A DNA stretch of 64,000 bases from Nothophaeocryptopus gaeumannii (GCA_031771865.1 JASISA010000022.1:62001-126000), one strand, 5' to 3'. Shown: positions 51,705-62,848, counted from the stretch's first letter. Numbers and translations: made by a program. Notes: generated by a model from the sequence alone, not told the origin.

Positions 51705-52386
51705 GGTTGCGGGGGTCCGCGCGAGGGTGTTTGCGGGTGGGTGTGCAGTAACGACTGTCCAGGTTGTTGGTATGTGTTGAATGAAGCATAGCCCAAAGGT
51801 CGGTCTCGAGTCCGCTGATCAACGAGTCCAGTCCAGGACGGTGAGCACATGCAATTACGCACGCACATGAGGTAGGGGAAGTGACGATCTGGTGGGGCGG
51901 CGTTGCCGTCAACCAGCGCCCCTCGGCCGAGTCTGTTCTCGCAGCCGATCATCATATGCTTGATGATGTTAATATCTACATACCGTCCTTCCCATCCATC
52001 TACCTCATCCAATGCTCCAGCACTTTACCCAGCCCCGATGATCATCAGGAACACACAAACACACGTACGTGAACTCAACAGCAGTATGAAGGGAGTTCAA
52101 GGGTGAAGCAGGTGTTGTTATTTTAATCTGCCTCGAGTCCGACCAAAGATCTGACTTAATTAGATACAAGAAGGCAAATAAGGGGTATCGAGTAAGTACA
52201 AGCAAAGTCTCTCTTTGTTATCGCTTCCGGGGGTATGGTTTTGCTGTACAATTACGCCCATCGATTGGTCCAGCGGCAAGCAAAAAGAATCAACGCTGCC
52301 ATCTCTCGTTACTCGTCAGAAACGTCAAATCTCTCCAAAGAGAGACGACACGCAAGCGTGCCGCAAGAATGAAGAATTCCAAGCAT
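51705..52386. other. Intergenic region upstream of HBS1
   Basis: About 680 bp holding the HBS1 promoter and the 3' side of the wall-protein gene. Both-strand ORFs here mirror each other without coding signs. Confidence 0.45.
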
Positions 52387-52409
52387 CTAAAGAAGAAGAA
52401 GAAGAAGTC
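52387..52409 (-). repeat. (AAG)n microsatellite inside the GPI signal
   Basis: Plus-strand AAG units form six CTT Leu codons plus the TAG stop on the coding strand. Confidence 0.9.
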
Positions 52410-52815
52410 CGACAGCCCCGAACACGCCGACAAGGCCGAGAGACTCAGCCCCGAGCTTGCCAGCTGAGCCCGTAAATGGTGTGATGCCAGTTGCACTGGG
52501 AATTGCTCCAGTGCCGAGAACGCTCGAAGTCTTGTTGCCATAGGTAGGCATGGTAACGCTGGCAGAGGCGAGAGTGGTTGGGATCGCAAGCGCCGTCGTC
52601 TCGGTGGTGGTGCTCTCGTAGGTGGAGACGGTGCCGTTGCGCGTCGCTGTAACGGTCGTTTCTACGCGTAGCACTGTCTTCGTGGTGAAGTATGTTGTCG
52701 TTGCGGAAGTTAGGCTGCTTTCAGGCTGCCCATAGCCCGGGGCTTGCTGAGCGAGTGCACCTTGGGCGAGAGCAGCAGCGGCTAGCGCCGTGGTCGGCAA
52801 GTCGAAGAGCCGCAT
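52387..52815 (-). CDS. Small GPI-anchored Ser/Thr-rich cell-wall protein
   Basis: Intronless, 142 aa. A signal peptide at about 1-22 (MRLFDLPTTALAAAALAQG) ends ALAQ. The mature part is about 40% Ser/Thr with Val and Ala (SATTTYFTTKTVLRVETTVT) and two N-glycosylation sites (NGT, NKT). The C-terminus is a GPI signal: small residues TGSAGKLGAE, then hydrophobic LGLVGVFGAVGLLLLLL. Such proteins are O-mannosylated wall components in filamentous fungi; the exact role is unknown. The last six Leu are encoded by (CTT)6 immediately before the stop, a coding microsatellite. Confidence 0.88.
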   Translation of the reverse strand: MRLFDLPTTALAAAALAQGALAQQAPGYGQPESSLTSATTTYFTTKTVLRVETTVTATRNGTVSTYESTTTETTALAIPTTLASASVTMPTYGNKTSSVLGTGAIPSATGITPFTGSAGKLGAESLGLVGVFGAVGLLLLLL

Positions 52816-54187
52816 GGGGAATGGATACGACCTCTTCCTTGGGACAATCGGGTAATATCAATGGGCCTGCTGAACGATCAAGGGACGGCTGGAATGTCGA
52901 CAGTTGTTGTTGACGTGGCTTTCCAGTTACAGACGATGCACTTCGGACGATGGGCAGACGGCTATGAACGCTGACGGCAGGCCCAACGACTGAATGGAAG
53001 CGGCTTGATGAATCTGTCCGAGACGTTTCGTCTTCAAGACGACGGCTGATACTGTCTCGTTTGACGCCGGGTCCTTCAAGTTCGGCAGTGATGACTTGGC
53101 GGGTTATCTGACGGCAAGGCCGATAGCGACTGTCGATGAAGCTGCAACGGAGTGCGAGCAGGCGTCTTCAAGACGTCGTCGGCGGCAGAAAGCAGGAGAA
53201 ATGAGTGTGGGCCGTAGGGGCAATGATGGTGGCAGTGGTGGGGGGCGAAACGAGCGTCCAAAAGAGCGACGACAGCAACAGACGACGAAGCAGAAGCCAG
53301 AAGTCGGAACCCGGAAGAAGGGCTTGAAAGGAGCACGAGGTGGAATCACATTTTATTATCATTACTGCTGTAGCACAGTCTCGTCGCCGGCGGGCGGGTA
53401 GACAGGGCAGGCATGCGCATGTTGGCATGCACAACAAGGTGGTCCTTTCGCAATCTCATTTAAGTTCCACCTCCGCATCCCGCTAAGCTGATGATTCTGT
53501 CAGACTCGAATCAGCTCGCGCGTGGCTTCACAAGCGTCACAAGCTTCACAACGTTCGGGACTTCGGGAGCCACCGAGCAATCAAACAATCGAAATCATAA
53601 ATCACCCCTCATCGCTTGCAAGCGCCTCGCACACCATTCATCCACTCCCTCTCCCTCCTACGGCTACTGGATTATTCGAGGCGCTCCAGAAATGTGCCGA
53701 GCCACGAGGTCGTTCACCGTTGTGCGCCGCATCCATCGTACGTGTGACCATCATCTCAGCGTCGGTAGCAATGTTCATTTCTTTCCGCGACGGGTTTCGT
53801 TGGCTAGCGCACTCTACCGTCATGAAATTGTGCATGCCCCGGCGCACGACTAGCTTGTGCGCTTCTGCCATTTCAGTACTGTGTTACCGATGGCATGATC
53901 CGTCCAGAAGACTAGAAGCATGTCGAGGGATGGACCTCAAAGCAAGTTGCCTTTTGATTGTGTGGCAGTGTTCCTAGTGGAAGACCGAGGGCTGCGCTAT
54001 CCAGATAGGCCCACGAAAAGCAATGAAATATTCGATCCAGGACGCCACGCGGAAAAGCAGCTCAATCAGTAATGATGAGGGAGGGAGGTTGACACCTGAC
54101 TCGGGCAACTTGTACAGCCCAATGCTATGTACAAAAGTCTTGATTGTCATCGCCTTCCTGTACTGTAGGATTCGTCAGGAGTATCAT
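52816..54187. other. Intergenic region upstream of the wall-protein gene
   Basis: About 1.4 kb. ORFs at 53076-53437 and 53491-53977 occur on both strands with simple-sequence composition (CGACGGCGG, CACAAGCNTC runs). The short near-repeat CACAAGCGTCACAAGCTTCACAACG lies near 53530 but is described here only as a tract. No gene is supported. Confidence 0.4.
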
Positions 54188-56386
54188 TCACTGGATCTTC
54201 CAAAGGCTCTTGGCGATGCTAGCAAGGTCTTCGCGGGGTGGTATCTCGTGCAATGCAGGAGGCTCGCGTGCGAAGCTCACTTCCCGCTTTGCTTTCTGCC
54301 GCTCGCTGCCTCCTACAACCTGTATTGAGCTTTGCGCCCCTCGCTTGAGAGGACTCGGTGCCTTTGGCGGTGATGCGGATTTGGACAGACTACTCGGCTT
54401 TTGCGTAGAGGAAAGTGCGATGGCACTCCTGCTCATTGCCAAAGCAGCTGGTTGCGTTTTGGAGGTCTGTGCAGAGATTCCGCTCTTCAGTCTGCTTCCT
54501 CTACAGGCCTGCAAACGAGCTGTCGCCTCTCCAATGGGGTCCCGAAATCTCTGCACTACTCGAAGCTCGGTATTAACGGCTCTGAAGCGGCCCTGAAAGA
54601 TTTGCGGACCCATACTCAAACCGGTGCTCTGAGCACTGCGCCCATCGCCGACACGGTCCGCATACATGAAAGATTTGAGCGACTCATTTCGGCGATCATA
54701 AACATGACCCGGGAGATATGGCTTGGCATCTGCCTTTGACTCCAAATCCGCGAGTGCCTTTTCTTGGAGCAGTCTCAACTCCGTGCGCGAGCGTCCGACC
54801 GCTGGAGTAGTTGCGCCAGACGAACCAGACACCGTCGATCCAGGGCTTACCGGGCCGATGTGAAAGCCCAACTGTTCGTCTTGAATTTGAGGGAAGGCAT
54901 TGCCATTCTCGGGGCTATGAAATCCAGATCCTTTTGGTGTGCTATAAGTGGCGTTGGGGCCACTGCCGATTGTGGGATATGACGCACTGGGGACGAATCT
55001 TGACACAAGCTCGTCTGGCTCAGTATCAATTGAAACGTCTCCAATGTTCAACTTCGAAGACTGCAGCGACGGTGCCGGAGATCCCCTCACACTATGTTTA
55101 TCGTCCAGCGTACTGACATTACTGACCACTGCTGGTCCTGAAAGCTGCTGACTTTTGTTCATCAAGCGGCGGGTTGCGGGATTAGGACAGTCCTTGGTCA
55201 GCGACTGTGGGTGACTTCTCGCTTGACTGAGCGGGCTACGGGATGGCGTTGGAGGAGGGCCTTGTGCATGATGCTGCACTGGCTCTGATGACATGACTTG
55301 GCCTTCCTCTATCGGTTGAGACCGTTCAGGAGGTTGTGAGGGCGACTTGTCGGGCTCCTGGGAGAGTGGCACGGATGATGGTCGTGGCGAAGTCTTTGCG
55401 TCTTGAAGGTTCCTGACCTTGGACAGTGTTCGCGGGCTGGGAGGGTCATTCTCATCGCTGCCGCTGTCGCCGGCTGGGTCCAGTGTAGGTTTGACCGGGG
55501 CTGCAGTTTGTCTCCGCGCTTGCTCTGTCACTCCCGCAGCCAGGAGCTGTGCGGGCGTCATCTTTTCGATGGTTTTTCCCATGTTCATACTTGTCCTGCG
55601 TGAGTTGTTGGCCGTGTTCTGGCGAGTGCTGTACGGACTCGCGCTGGCACTCTCCTCCGTCCATTCGTCCTCTTGCAGTCCGCTTCCTTCCATGTCCGGT
55701 GCATCTTCGCCGCCACTGGAGTCACCAGCACTCCCTACGGCGAAGGCGACTTTTTTGTGGGACGGCTGGTGCTGTCGATTCTCCTCCTGGCGCGACTGCT
55801 GCCGCAGGCGATCTGCGTCCCGCTCGTGCACATCTTTACCAATGCCCGCCACCTCGGCGGACTTGGGCCGCTTGTTCTTGCCTTTGAGGCCAGGCGAGGG
55901 CGGGGCACGGTGGGCGGTGGTGGAAGGGAGCGCGGCCAGATTGCGGGCGGAGCCCAGACGGCTCAACTGGCCGTGGGACAGATTCTTCTTGAGCTTCGCG
56001 TGGCTCGCATTACGCGGTAGCTGATACGCAGTCATATTGCGCTTGATCGGAGGGCGGCTCAGGCCCATGCCACCGTTGCTGGTGTCGAGGCTTCCGGGCA
56101 TGCGGATTTCGGTGTCTCCTTCATGGCTGCGCTGGCGGGCGTGGTGGGGGTGGTGGTAGTGGCTCTGCTGGCCTCTGCGGTTGTTCGGGCTGCTCGAGTT
56201 TCGCGGCAGCACGACCTTCGTGTGGCGCTTGGCTGCGTGGTGTGGTCGGACGGCGGGATCATGTTGCGAGTGCGAGGATGGACTGGTGAAATAGTTCCCC
56301 GTTCGCACCGAGGACTGTGACGACTGCGAGCTCTGCCGCTTCATCAGCGCTGGGCGGGGCGCGGCTTGCTCGAGCGGCTGGTCCAT
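54188..56386 (-). CDS. TCO89: TCO89-like low-complexity protein (possible TORC1 subunit)
   Basis: Intronless, 732 aa, without globular domains that I recognise. It is basic and Ser/Pro-rich: KRQSSQSSQSSVRTGNYF, then NMTAYQLPRNASHAKLKKNL, GQLSRLGSARNL, KKVAFAVGS, and EDEWTEESASASPYSTRQN. The LPRN/KKN..SHGQL blocks, the KK[VG]xFxxGS element and the acidic W-x-EESxSASP patch resemble the ascomycete Tco89 family (TORC1 component at the vacuole). This assignment rests on motif memory, not alignment. Near the C-terminus, SRFVPSASYPTIGS and YADRVGDGRSAQSTGLSMG-type blocks look conserved. Alternative: an unnamed conserved disordered protein. Confidence 0.6.
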   Translation of the reverse strand: MDQPLEQAAPRPALMKRQSSQSSQSSVRTGNYFTSPSSHSQHDPAVRPHHAAKRHTKVVLPRNSSSPNNRRGQQSHYHHPHHARQRSHEGDTEIRMPGSLDTSNGGMGLSRPPIKRNMTAYQLPRNASHAKLKKNLSHGQLSRLGSARNLAALPSTTAHRAPPSPGLKGKNKRPKSAEVAGIGKDVHERDADRLRQQSRQEENRQHQPSHKKVAFAVGSAGDSSGGEDAPDMEGSGLQEDEWTEESASASPYSTRQNTANNSRRTSMNMGKTIEKMTPAQLLAAGVTEQARRQTAAPVKPTLDPAGDSGSDENDPPSPRTLSKVRNLQDAKTSPRPSSVPLSQEPDKSPSQPPERSQPIEEGQVMSSEPVQHHAQGPPPTPSRSPLSQARSHPQSLTKDCPNPATRRLMNKSQQLSGPAVVSNVSTLDDKHSVRGSPAPSLQSSKLNIGDVSIDTEPDELVSRFVPSASYPTIGSGPNATYSTPKGSGFHSPENGNAFPQIQDEQLGFHIGPVSPGSTVSGSSGATTPAVGRSRTELRLLQEKALADLESKADAKPYLPGHVYDRRNESLKSFMYADRVGDGRSAQSTGLSMGPQIFQGRFRAVNTELRVVQRFRDPIGEATARLQACRGSRLKSGISAQTSKTQPAALAMSRSAIALSSTQKPSSLSKSASPPKAPSPLKRGAQSSIQVVGGSERQKAKREVSFAREPPALHEIPPREDLASIAKSLWKIQ

Positions 56387-56721
56387 GGCATCCCGAGGTC
56401 CCTAGCTGTCCTCTCTCGCGGGCGCGCGACGAGATGTGGGATGGTGATGTACTTGGGTACAGTGCACATGATGTAACTTATGTATAGAGGTACTACTTGT
56501 GGTGCCTGAGATAGACTAAGGCACTCATCCGAGTTTACCGCAAGAGGTTAATACCTCTCCACGAATGAGAGAGAAATTCATACGCGAATTACGTTAAGCC
56601 GCCACGGGCAAGTTGGGCAACTACGACTGGCATTTATGTCCATTACTGGCGCATCGAAGGCCGCTGTCACGTCTACTCTGCATACTTTCAGATGCATATA
56701 CTGTCTACTCACGAGCCTTAC
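56387..56721. other. Short intergenic region, TCO89-like / IBtk-like
   Basis: 335 bp with the TCO89-like promoter and the 3' end of the next gene; AT-richer around 56460-56600. Nothing specific. Confidence 0.45.
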
Positions 56722-59700
56722 TCAACGACCACCTTGCGGCGTGCCTCCCGGCGGTCGACGAGTAGCCTCGCCGCCCCCCTCCGTCCCTCTACCCCTTCCA
56801 CGACCACGCCCTCTATGTTTTTTGGGCACTTTGCTAGTGGCCGCGCTGGCCTTGCGCTCGGCGTCCTGTACTCGAGCGCTTTCCTGTTCCCACCACTCCT
56901 GGAACTGCTGCTCAGCTTGGATTTCTGACAAGTCTCGCTTGGCCACTGCGTCTCTGAAGACCTCCTTCTCGGCCTCTTGTTGCGCGACAATCTCCAGCAT
57001 GCTCAAACCCAAGTCGGGCTCTCCAGTTGGCTGGTGGCGTATGGATCGCGGAATCGGCTTGCTATTTGGGCCCTCAGGAGCTTTCCCTGGGTTTTTGGTC
57101 TGAACAGTTCCAGCTGTTGCTGGAGAGGGTACGGTCTCTGACTTCGCCGCTTTGGCATTCGCCACCGTCTGTCTCATAGTTAACTGGGGAGTGCTGGAAG
57201 ATCTTGGCGCAGCATCACGAGCAGGAGAGGAGGCGCCACTCGTCTGCCCCTTCACAACGCTGTCTGTGAGCGGACTGCGATTCAGCGAGGACACTGTTTG
57301 CCATGAGAATGGTTTCGGGGACACCGCAGGTTGCGCCTCGTACGCCTTTGGGCTTGCAGCCGAGTCATGCTGCAGAGCGTGCTGCATACGCTTGCGATCT
57401 TTCTGGCTCAGCTTGGGAGCGGGTAGATTGAATGGACTGGGCATTCCTTGCTGACCATCCTTGACGGATGCCAATTCGCGTGAAATATTAGACGTTCGGC
57501 TCACTGAAGCCTGCGAAAGGATATCTTTCATTGCTGCTGTCGTAGGCAGAGGCGTGGAACCCCACGGCTTCCCAACATTAGGTAGTGTTTGCCCGGACAT
57601 TTGCGGCGATTTTGGCGTTCGAGGGGTTATTATACCGGAATCGAATGATGCGCCGGTGAGCTTTGGGGATGGCAAGGCTTTGCCACGGGAATCGTACCAC
57701 AGTTCTTCTTCCGATGATGCAGCCTTTTGGACAGGCGCCAACGCTCGAGGGCTCTTCTGCGGCCCTAGAGATGGAGACTGCATGGGTGTTGGCATCGCAT
57801 GGCCAGGTTCCTCATCCATTTCGAACATTAAGTCTTTAGTGGATGCTTTTGCGTTTAGCGGAGGTCTCGGGCGATCAGCTTCTGTCCTGACGACGCTTGA
57901 AGATTTTCTGCGCGATCTTTGGAGGGTCGGAGAGCTTGACAGTTCGTCCTCAAGTGAGCCGGGAGCAAATGCTGCCAGGTCTCGAAATTTCGCACGTAGA
58001 GTAGCTGCATCGATCTTTGCTTGCCGATCGCGACTTACGGCAGCCGCAAGGGATGGGTGTCGCTCGTGCAGCAAAGCTTCAGCTCGTCCGCTTTTCGCAA
58101 ACGGCATGGACGCAAGTTGATTGGCCTTGACAACCTCATCAAGGTCTGTGAACAGATCAAAGTCCAGCTCGTTGAGGTGATGTCCCTGAAGCATAGCCTC
58201 CAGGTTGAGACATACATACTCTAGTCCTGCGTCCTTGAATTCATGGACAGAGCTTGGTGAGATTGCGTTGAGCAGGCTGCACACATTGCGAACATTGACA
58301 TAGCGGCCAGCGACTTCCTGTGTAACTTGGCTTAATCGTTCCAGCATTAGTTCGTTCGCGCAGCTCATGACGTCCAATACTGTATCGAGGAAAGTGTCAA
58401 CATCTGTAGACACGATATCGTCGAACAACTCGGGGCCAGTGTCACAGTAGATATGGCGTAAAACCAAATGGAAAGTTTGCCTGCTGACATGTTTGAGGTC
58501 GACGGTGACGACTTCACGATCGGCAGAGCGACCGGCAAGCCACCTGCCTTGAGCTCGACCCATGAACAGTCCTTCAAAGAATGGGCATCTTGCAATGAGG
58601 ATCGCAGAGTGACAATTGGCATTGTCATCTTCAAGCTCGATTTCCACGTCCGCGTCGAAGAAGAAAGTGGGATCCTGGAAAGCAGCCTCTAGATCCACGT
58701 GCAAGCACGGTTTGGGTTCGACCATTTGCCTCACACCAGGTTCTAATCTTGACAGCTCAAGCTTGCTGCTGATCTTCATGAGTTCGGCGCGGACCTGACG
58801 GTAAGTGTAGGCCATCGTCGGGGCGCTTCTGATCTCCCAAAATTGGATCAGAGTGTCGGTGTAGATATACAGGGCAAAGTCGAGAATGGTCAGAGTATCC
58901 AATCCGGCAAAAGTAACAATGACTGTTCCATTTCCATCCATTTGGGACTGTAACAAGTCTGGCACCGTGAATGTGCTAGTTTTGCACAGGTTTGCGAATC
59001 CACGACGTAGGACTCGGCTCCTCGATGCCAAGATTGACCTATGCACTGGTATCCTCACGTTTGATGTTGTACTTGTGAGCACTGCGTCACACTTGGCGTC
59101 GCTCGACGATGCGGAATCAAAAAACGCAATCAGGTCGGCATCAATGTCTTTGCTGCTCAGGACGGTCTTCTTCAGCGCTGAGATCTGGCTAGGTCGCTTG
59201 GACTCTTGCCAGAAGCGGTGTCTCGTGTCTTCGTCGTCGCTCTTTGAAGAAGCTTCAGCAAAGCGGCCGAGTGGCAACAGGGAGAACAATTTCTGGTGGA
59301 GCGAGCTGTCTTCTACCACGATGTTGGTTGTCATCACGTCACAATCGAACCTCAATGCAGAATACGCTCCGTGTCCAGAGGCTCGCACAGCCAACACGCG
59401 TGTCAGACCAGGCACTCTGGAAAACTTGTAGTCTTTGGGCCGTTGCTCAGAGGCGTGTGATATTGAAGCGTCTTGAATCTTGGCGCGTTTCGTCCGCTTC
59501 CATACGCTGCCCTCGTCCGTGGTAAGGATTACTGATCCGTCAAAGTCCAGAGCCACGTCACGAGCAGCCATGTTGCTCTTCTTTGGCGACCATATTTTTT
59601 GAGGCTGGCTAATCGCACTGCGAATTTTAGCAGGATTCGTTGTGGACACACTGGGTTGAATATCAGGCCTCTCTTTGATGGATACCGCGTATATCTCACC

Positions 59701-61386
59701 ACGCGACGAACGTGCGCACAGAAACTCTCCTTCTGCGCAAATTTGGCATATTCTGTTCGGCGCAGCGTCATACGTGGTCGCCAAAAAGCTTTGTTTGAGG
59801 AAGTAGTTGCTAAAGGAGTCCAATGGGAATGAAATCTTCGCATAACCAAAGCTCGTCAAAACGAACACATCGTTATTCTCAAGGAGGCAGATGGTTGCTC
59901 GGTCAATCGCAGCTGCCGAAGAGATGGGTGCAGCGAATAGAGAGGCGGCGACCTTGCGAGGCGTAACCTGTAAATCCAGAGATCGAGCATCGGAGTCCAT
60001 GATACCGAGCTGACCTTCGTTCTTGCCGAATGTGTAAAGCGAGGTCGAAGTAAAGGCCACGGAGTGTATCCTCGAGGCAGCGACTCCGACGATTGTTTCG
60101 CGCTTCAATGTGCCATATATCTGGCGAGGTACCACGCTGATCGGATCTTCATCGATGTTGGCTCGCGGGAGGCTGTAGCCCAGTTGACCATACCTGTTAT
60201 TTCCCCAAGACGAGACTTCGCCGTCTTCTGTCACAGCGAGCGTGTGGTTCTGTCCAAGTGCCAAGGTCGCAACTCGTTTTCCGGTGAGACTACCGCTCTC
60301 TACACAAACAAAGTGGAATCTCGTTCGCTCATCGCCGGTCCCAAGGCGGCCGCCCCGTCCGTGACCGCACATGTATAGATTTGCTTCCGGATCGGTGGTC
60401 AGCACGGCCGAATGCAGCTTAGACATGAAAGCATTCTGGATGCGAATTGGCCGCGAACGCACCAGCCATGGAATGTCCTCCACCCACATGCCTGCCGCAT
60501 TGACAAAGTTGCTGGTGAGAGAATTGTCATCATCAGCTCGGCCCGCCGCTCTCTCCTCAAGATGCTCTTGGTAAAAGCGTCGAATGAGATGATCCGGACG
60601 ACGAAGATTGACTCGCTCCGGAAATGTGCGATCATCCTGGTCGCCTAAGCCAAGATTGTTGTTATTGCCCGTGCCAAATGAGAACATTTGGTCCGCGGAT
60701 ATGTCAATGAAGGGAATCTTGGAGATTGTACATTCGCTGTCACCATCGCTATCGTTGTTCCACGAGACTTGGTGATCGTCTTCGCTGGCTGTGGAGCCCG
60801 ATCTTTGGCGCCGGTGTGGGTGAGGTCGCAGTGTTCGATCCTGTATCGTGCTTGCGTAGAGGTCAAGGGCCCCGAGGCCCTCCTTGTCCTTGATCTTCAC
60901 TAACTGGTTGACATGGTTTGCCACGCGGCTGTGCGCCAATCCGTGCTCCAAAATGAGTCTGGCGATGGTAATATTGCCAAAATAGAACGCGCGATGAAGA
61001 GCGTTCCACCCATTCTCCAGATCTTGAACGCTCAGATCAATCAAAGGGCTCTCGATCAAGGCCTTTGCGAACAGAATCGCTTTCGGAGAAGAGGAAGAAG
61101 CGGCGTGATGCAGCAATGTCAAGCCAAACGCATCGCGCCAGTTGACATCGGCCTTGGAAACGACCAAAGAGGTACTCGTCGGTGTTTTCGGGGTGACAAC
61201 TCTACGGCCCTTAGACAGAAGCCCTGGCGAAGAGCCATAGTCGGGGCTGCCTACTATCGCGCTTGCGCTGTGCGCTGATGCTCCTCTTGCCACTTGAGAC
61301 CGGGCACTGAACGCCGCGGTCTCCAGATACCTTTCAAAGGCATCGAAGTCATCTTCGAAGAAGGCTTTCCACAGGTAGCTGCTCAT
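56722..61386 (-). CDS. Ankyrin-RCC1-BTB protein, IBtk-like
   Basis: Single uninterrupted frame of 1554 aa. Ankyrin repeats are at about 78-190 (DAFGLTLLHHAASSSSP, NGWNALHRAFYFGNITIARL). RCC1-type propeller repeats span about 230-640 (MFSFGTGNNNNLGLGDQDD, YMCGHGRGGRLGTGDE, VSSWGNNRYGQLGY). Two BTB domains follow: one near 770-900 (VRIPVHRSILASRSRVLRRG) and one near 930-1070 (CHSAILIARCPFFEGLF). The tail is disordered with a helical FQEWWEQESARVQ segment and an RG-rich, GRGRGRGRG end. This order is that of animal IBtk, where the BTB region recruits CUL3 ubiquitin ligase. A CUL3 adaptor role is inferred; fungi lack Btk. RG repeats may bind RNA. Confidence 0.9.
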   Translation of the reverse strand: MSSYLWKAFFEDDFDAFERYLETAAFSARSQVARGASAHSASAIVGSPDYGSSPGLLSKGRRVVTPKTPTSTSLVVSKADVNWRDAFGLTLLHHAASSSSPKAILFAKALIESPLIDLSVQDLENGWNALHRAFYFGNITIARLILEHGLAHSRVANHVNQLVKIKDKEGLGALDLYASTIQDRTLRPHPHRRQRSGSTASEDDHQVSWNNDSDGDSECTISKIPFIDISADQMFSFGTGNNNNLGLGDQDDRTFPERVNLRRPDHLIRRFYQEHLEERAAGRADDDNSLTSNFVNAAGMWVEDIPWLVRSRPIRIQNAFMSKLHSAVLTTDPEANLYMCGHGRGGRLGTGDERTRFHFVCVESGSLTGKRVATLALGQNHTLAVTEDGEVSSWGNNRYGQLGYSLPRANIDEDPISVVPRQIYGTLKRETIVGVAASRIHSVAFTSTSLYTFGKNEGQLGIMDSDARSLDLQVTPRKVAASLFAAPISSAAAIDRATICLLENNDVFVLTSFGYAKISFPLDSFSNYFLKQSFLATTYDAAPNRICQICAEGEFLCARSSRGEIYAVSIKERPDIQPSVSTTNPAKIRSAISQPQKIWSPKKSNMAARDVALDFDGSVILTTDEGSVWKRTKRAKIQDASISHASEQRPKDYKFSRVPGLTRVLAVRASGHGAYSALRFDCDVMTTNIVVEDSSLHQKLFSLLPLGRFAEASSKSDDEDTRHRFWQESKRPSQISALKKTVLSSKDIDADLIAFFDSASSSDAKCDAVLTSTTSNVRIPVHRSILASRSRVLRRGFANLCKTSTFTVPDLLQSQMDGNGTVIVTFAGLDTLTILDFALYIYTDTLIQFWEIRSAPTMAYTYRQVRAELMKISSKLELSRLEPGVRQMVEPKPCLHVDLEAAFQDPTFFFDADVEIELEDDNANCHSAILIARCPFFEGLFMGRAQGRWLAGRSADREVVTVDLKHVSRQTFHLVLRHIYCDTGPELFDDIVSTDVDTFLDTVLDVMSCANELMLERLSQVTQEVAGRYVNVRNVCSLLNAISPSSVHEFKDAGLEYVCLNLEAMLQGHHLNELDFDLFTDLDEVVKANQLASMPFAKSGRAEALLHERHPSLAAAVSRDRQAKIDAATLRAKFRDLAAFAPGSLEDELSSSPTLQRSRRKSSSVVRTEADRPRPPLNAKASTKDLMFEMDEEPGHAMPTPMQSPSLGPQKSPRALAPVQKAASSEEELWYDSRGKALPSPKLTGASFDSGIITPRTPKSPQMSGQTLPNVGKPWGSTPLPTTAAMKDILSQASVSRTSNISRELASVKDGQQGMPSPFNLPAPKLSQKDRKRMQHALQHDSAASPKAYEAQPAVSPKPFSWQTVSSLNRSPLTDSVVKGQTSGASSPARDAAPRSSSTPQLTMRQTVANAKAAKSETVPSPATAGTVQTKNPGKAPEGPNSKPIPRSIRHQPTGEPDLGLSMLEIVAQQEAEKEVFRDAVAKRDLSEIQAEQQFQEWWEQESARVQDAERKASAATSKVPKKHRGRGRGRGRGTEGGGEATRRPPGGTPQGGR

Positions 61387-62848
61387 AGGTCGCGCTTAAG
61401 AGGCCCTGGAGGATATCCCAGTAGCTCCGCTGGGCACCTCGCTGTGACTTCGGGAGTCACGGCGTGTTTAAAGGTGCAGTGACGAAGCGTGGGACAGCGG
61501 CTCCAAGGGCGAAGGACGGGCGCGCGTGCGTCCAGCTTGTTCGGATGCCAGGCGCTTGGGAGGCAATTAGTGGTCGTCGCTGCCGCGGGATGGGGATGGG
61601 TGGTGGTGTCGTCGCTCGGGCGAAGCTCAGTAAGAATCTCGAGGCGGATGGGTCGCGTCGCAGACAAGTTGAGGGCAAGAGTCACCGCCCCGTGGCGTTG
61701 GCTTTGAGGATGGGGTACGGCGAGTAGGCGTGGAGTAGAGCGGAAGGGTCTTGGTAGTGAGCAGAGATGCAGAGTCGGCGAGAGTGATGATGGACCTGGG
61801 TGCCGTTAATGAACATCCAATGATGACGGGCACGCGTTCGGTTGAGCCCGGCTTGCGAGCCAGCTCGGCTCCGGCTACGAATCGCAGTACCTCCGTACCA
61901 CATTCCAATCAATCCACGTCAACAACACATGTGCTAACACTTACCATGCGGGCATGCGAATGTGCAAAGATTCAAGAATCAAGTAGTCATGTATGAGCAG
62001 GGTCGACGCCAAGCCCGGTTGATCCCGGATTTTTGGCCTGAGGCATGACTATCTTGGAACGCCAACTCGCAGGGCTCAGGGCGAGAACAACGGGCGAGGT
62101 AGCAGGTATGTGGACGTGTACGTGTACCCAGCTTGACCACATGACCACATCGCGAGCGGTGATGGACGGCAGCACCCAGAAGCCAGGGCACTGAGCATTC
62201 TGATAGGCTCACACCTCGGAGTCACATTCCGTTCGAGCTCTTGAGAGTCTTCTCAATCTTATCTAGCTATCTCCGCATCACCCCGCTCGAGCCGCTCGTC
62301 GTGACCCCTCGCCCAGAGGACTTGTAGCGGAAAGACATCTACCAACAAACGATGGAGTCGCGGTGCCTGCTTGCTGCCAGCGACGACGTTGGACAGTGTT
62401 CCGAGCAGGATGTATGTATCAAAGACTGCAGCAAAGCGCACGGGTGCTGGGGCGTATCTCAAGATCGATGATAATGTCAACACTATCACCGCCACGTCCA
62501 CAACCGGCTCTCGGGTCTCGTGCTGCGACAGAGGTACACAGGCATTTCAAGCGAGCTTCCCTGCCGACCATCACTGCCATGTGCGGAAATGGATGCGCGC
62601 TTTGCCAGTACCTCGTTCGTGATTCGGTAGTGTACGCCCACCACCACCTCGATCCGAGCTCGATGCTATCAGCAACTCAACCGCTGATTGAAAGTCTGTT
62701 GCTCTGCCGCTTGCCGTCGGCGCCTCGTCACTGCTCGCATATTGCTCGTTATATAATACTGCTCATGCGCCGCTTGAGCGACTAGGCCTGCGGATTGCCC
62801 CTTTGAACAAACGTCCATTACTCATCGTCAATCGTCAATCGTTCCTAC
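61387..62848. other. Long divergent intergenic region, IBtk-like / oxygenase
   Basis: About 1.46 kb between divergent starts. ORFs present are both-strand shadows. The run CATCGTCAATCGTCAATCGTTCC just before 62849 is a short tandem (TCGTCAA) in the oxygenase leader. No gene recognised. Confidence 0.45.

Noticed and set aside
53076..53977. Several overlapping ORFs upstream of the wall-protein gene
   Set aside because: Both strands are open over low-complexity sequence; no conserved motif, start context or splice pattern.
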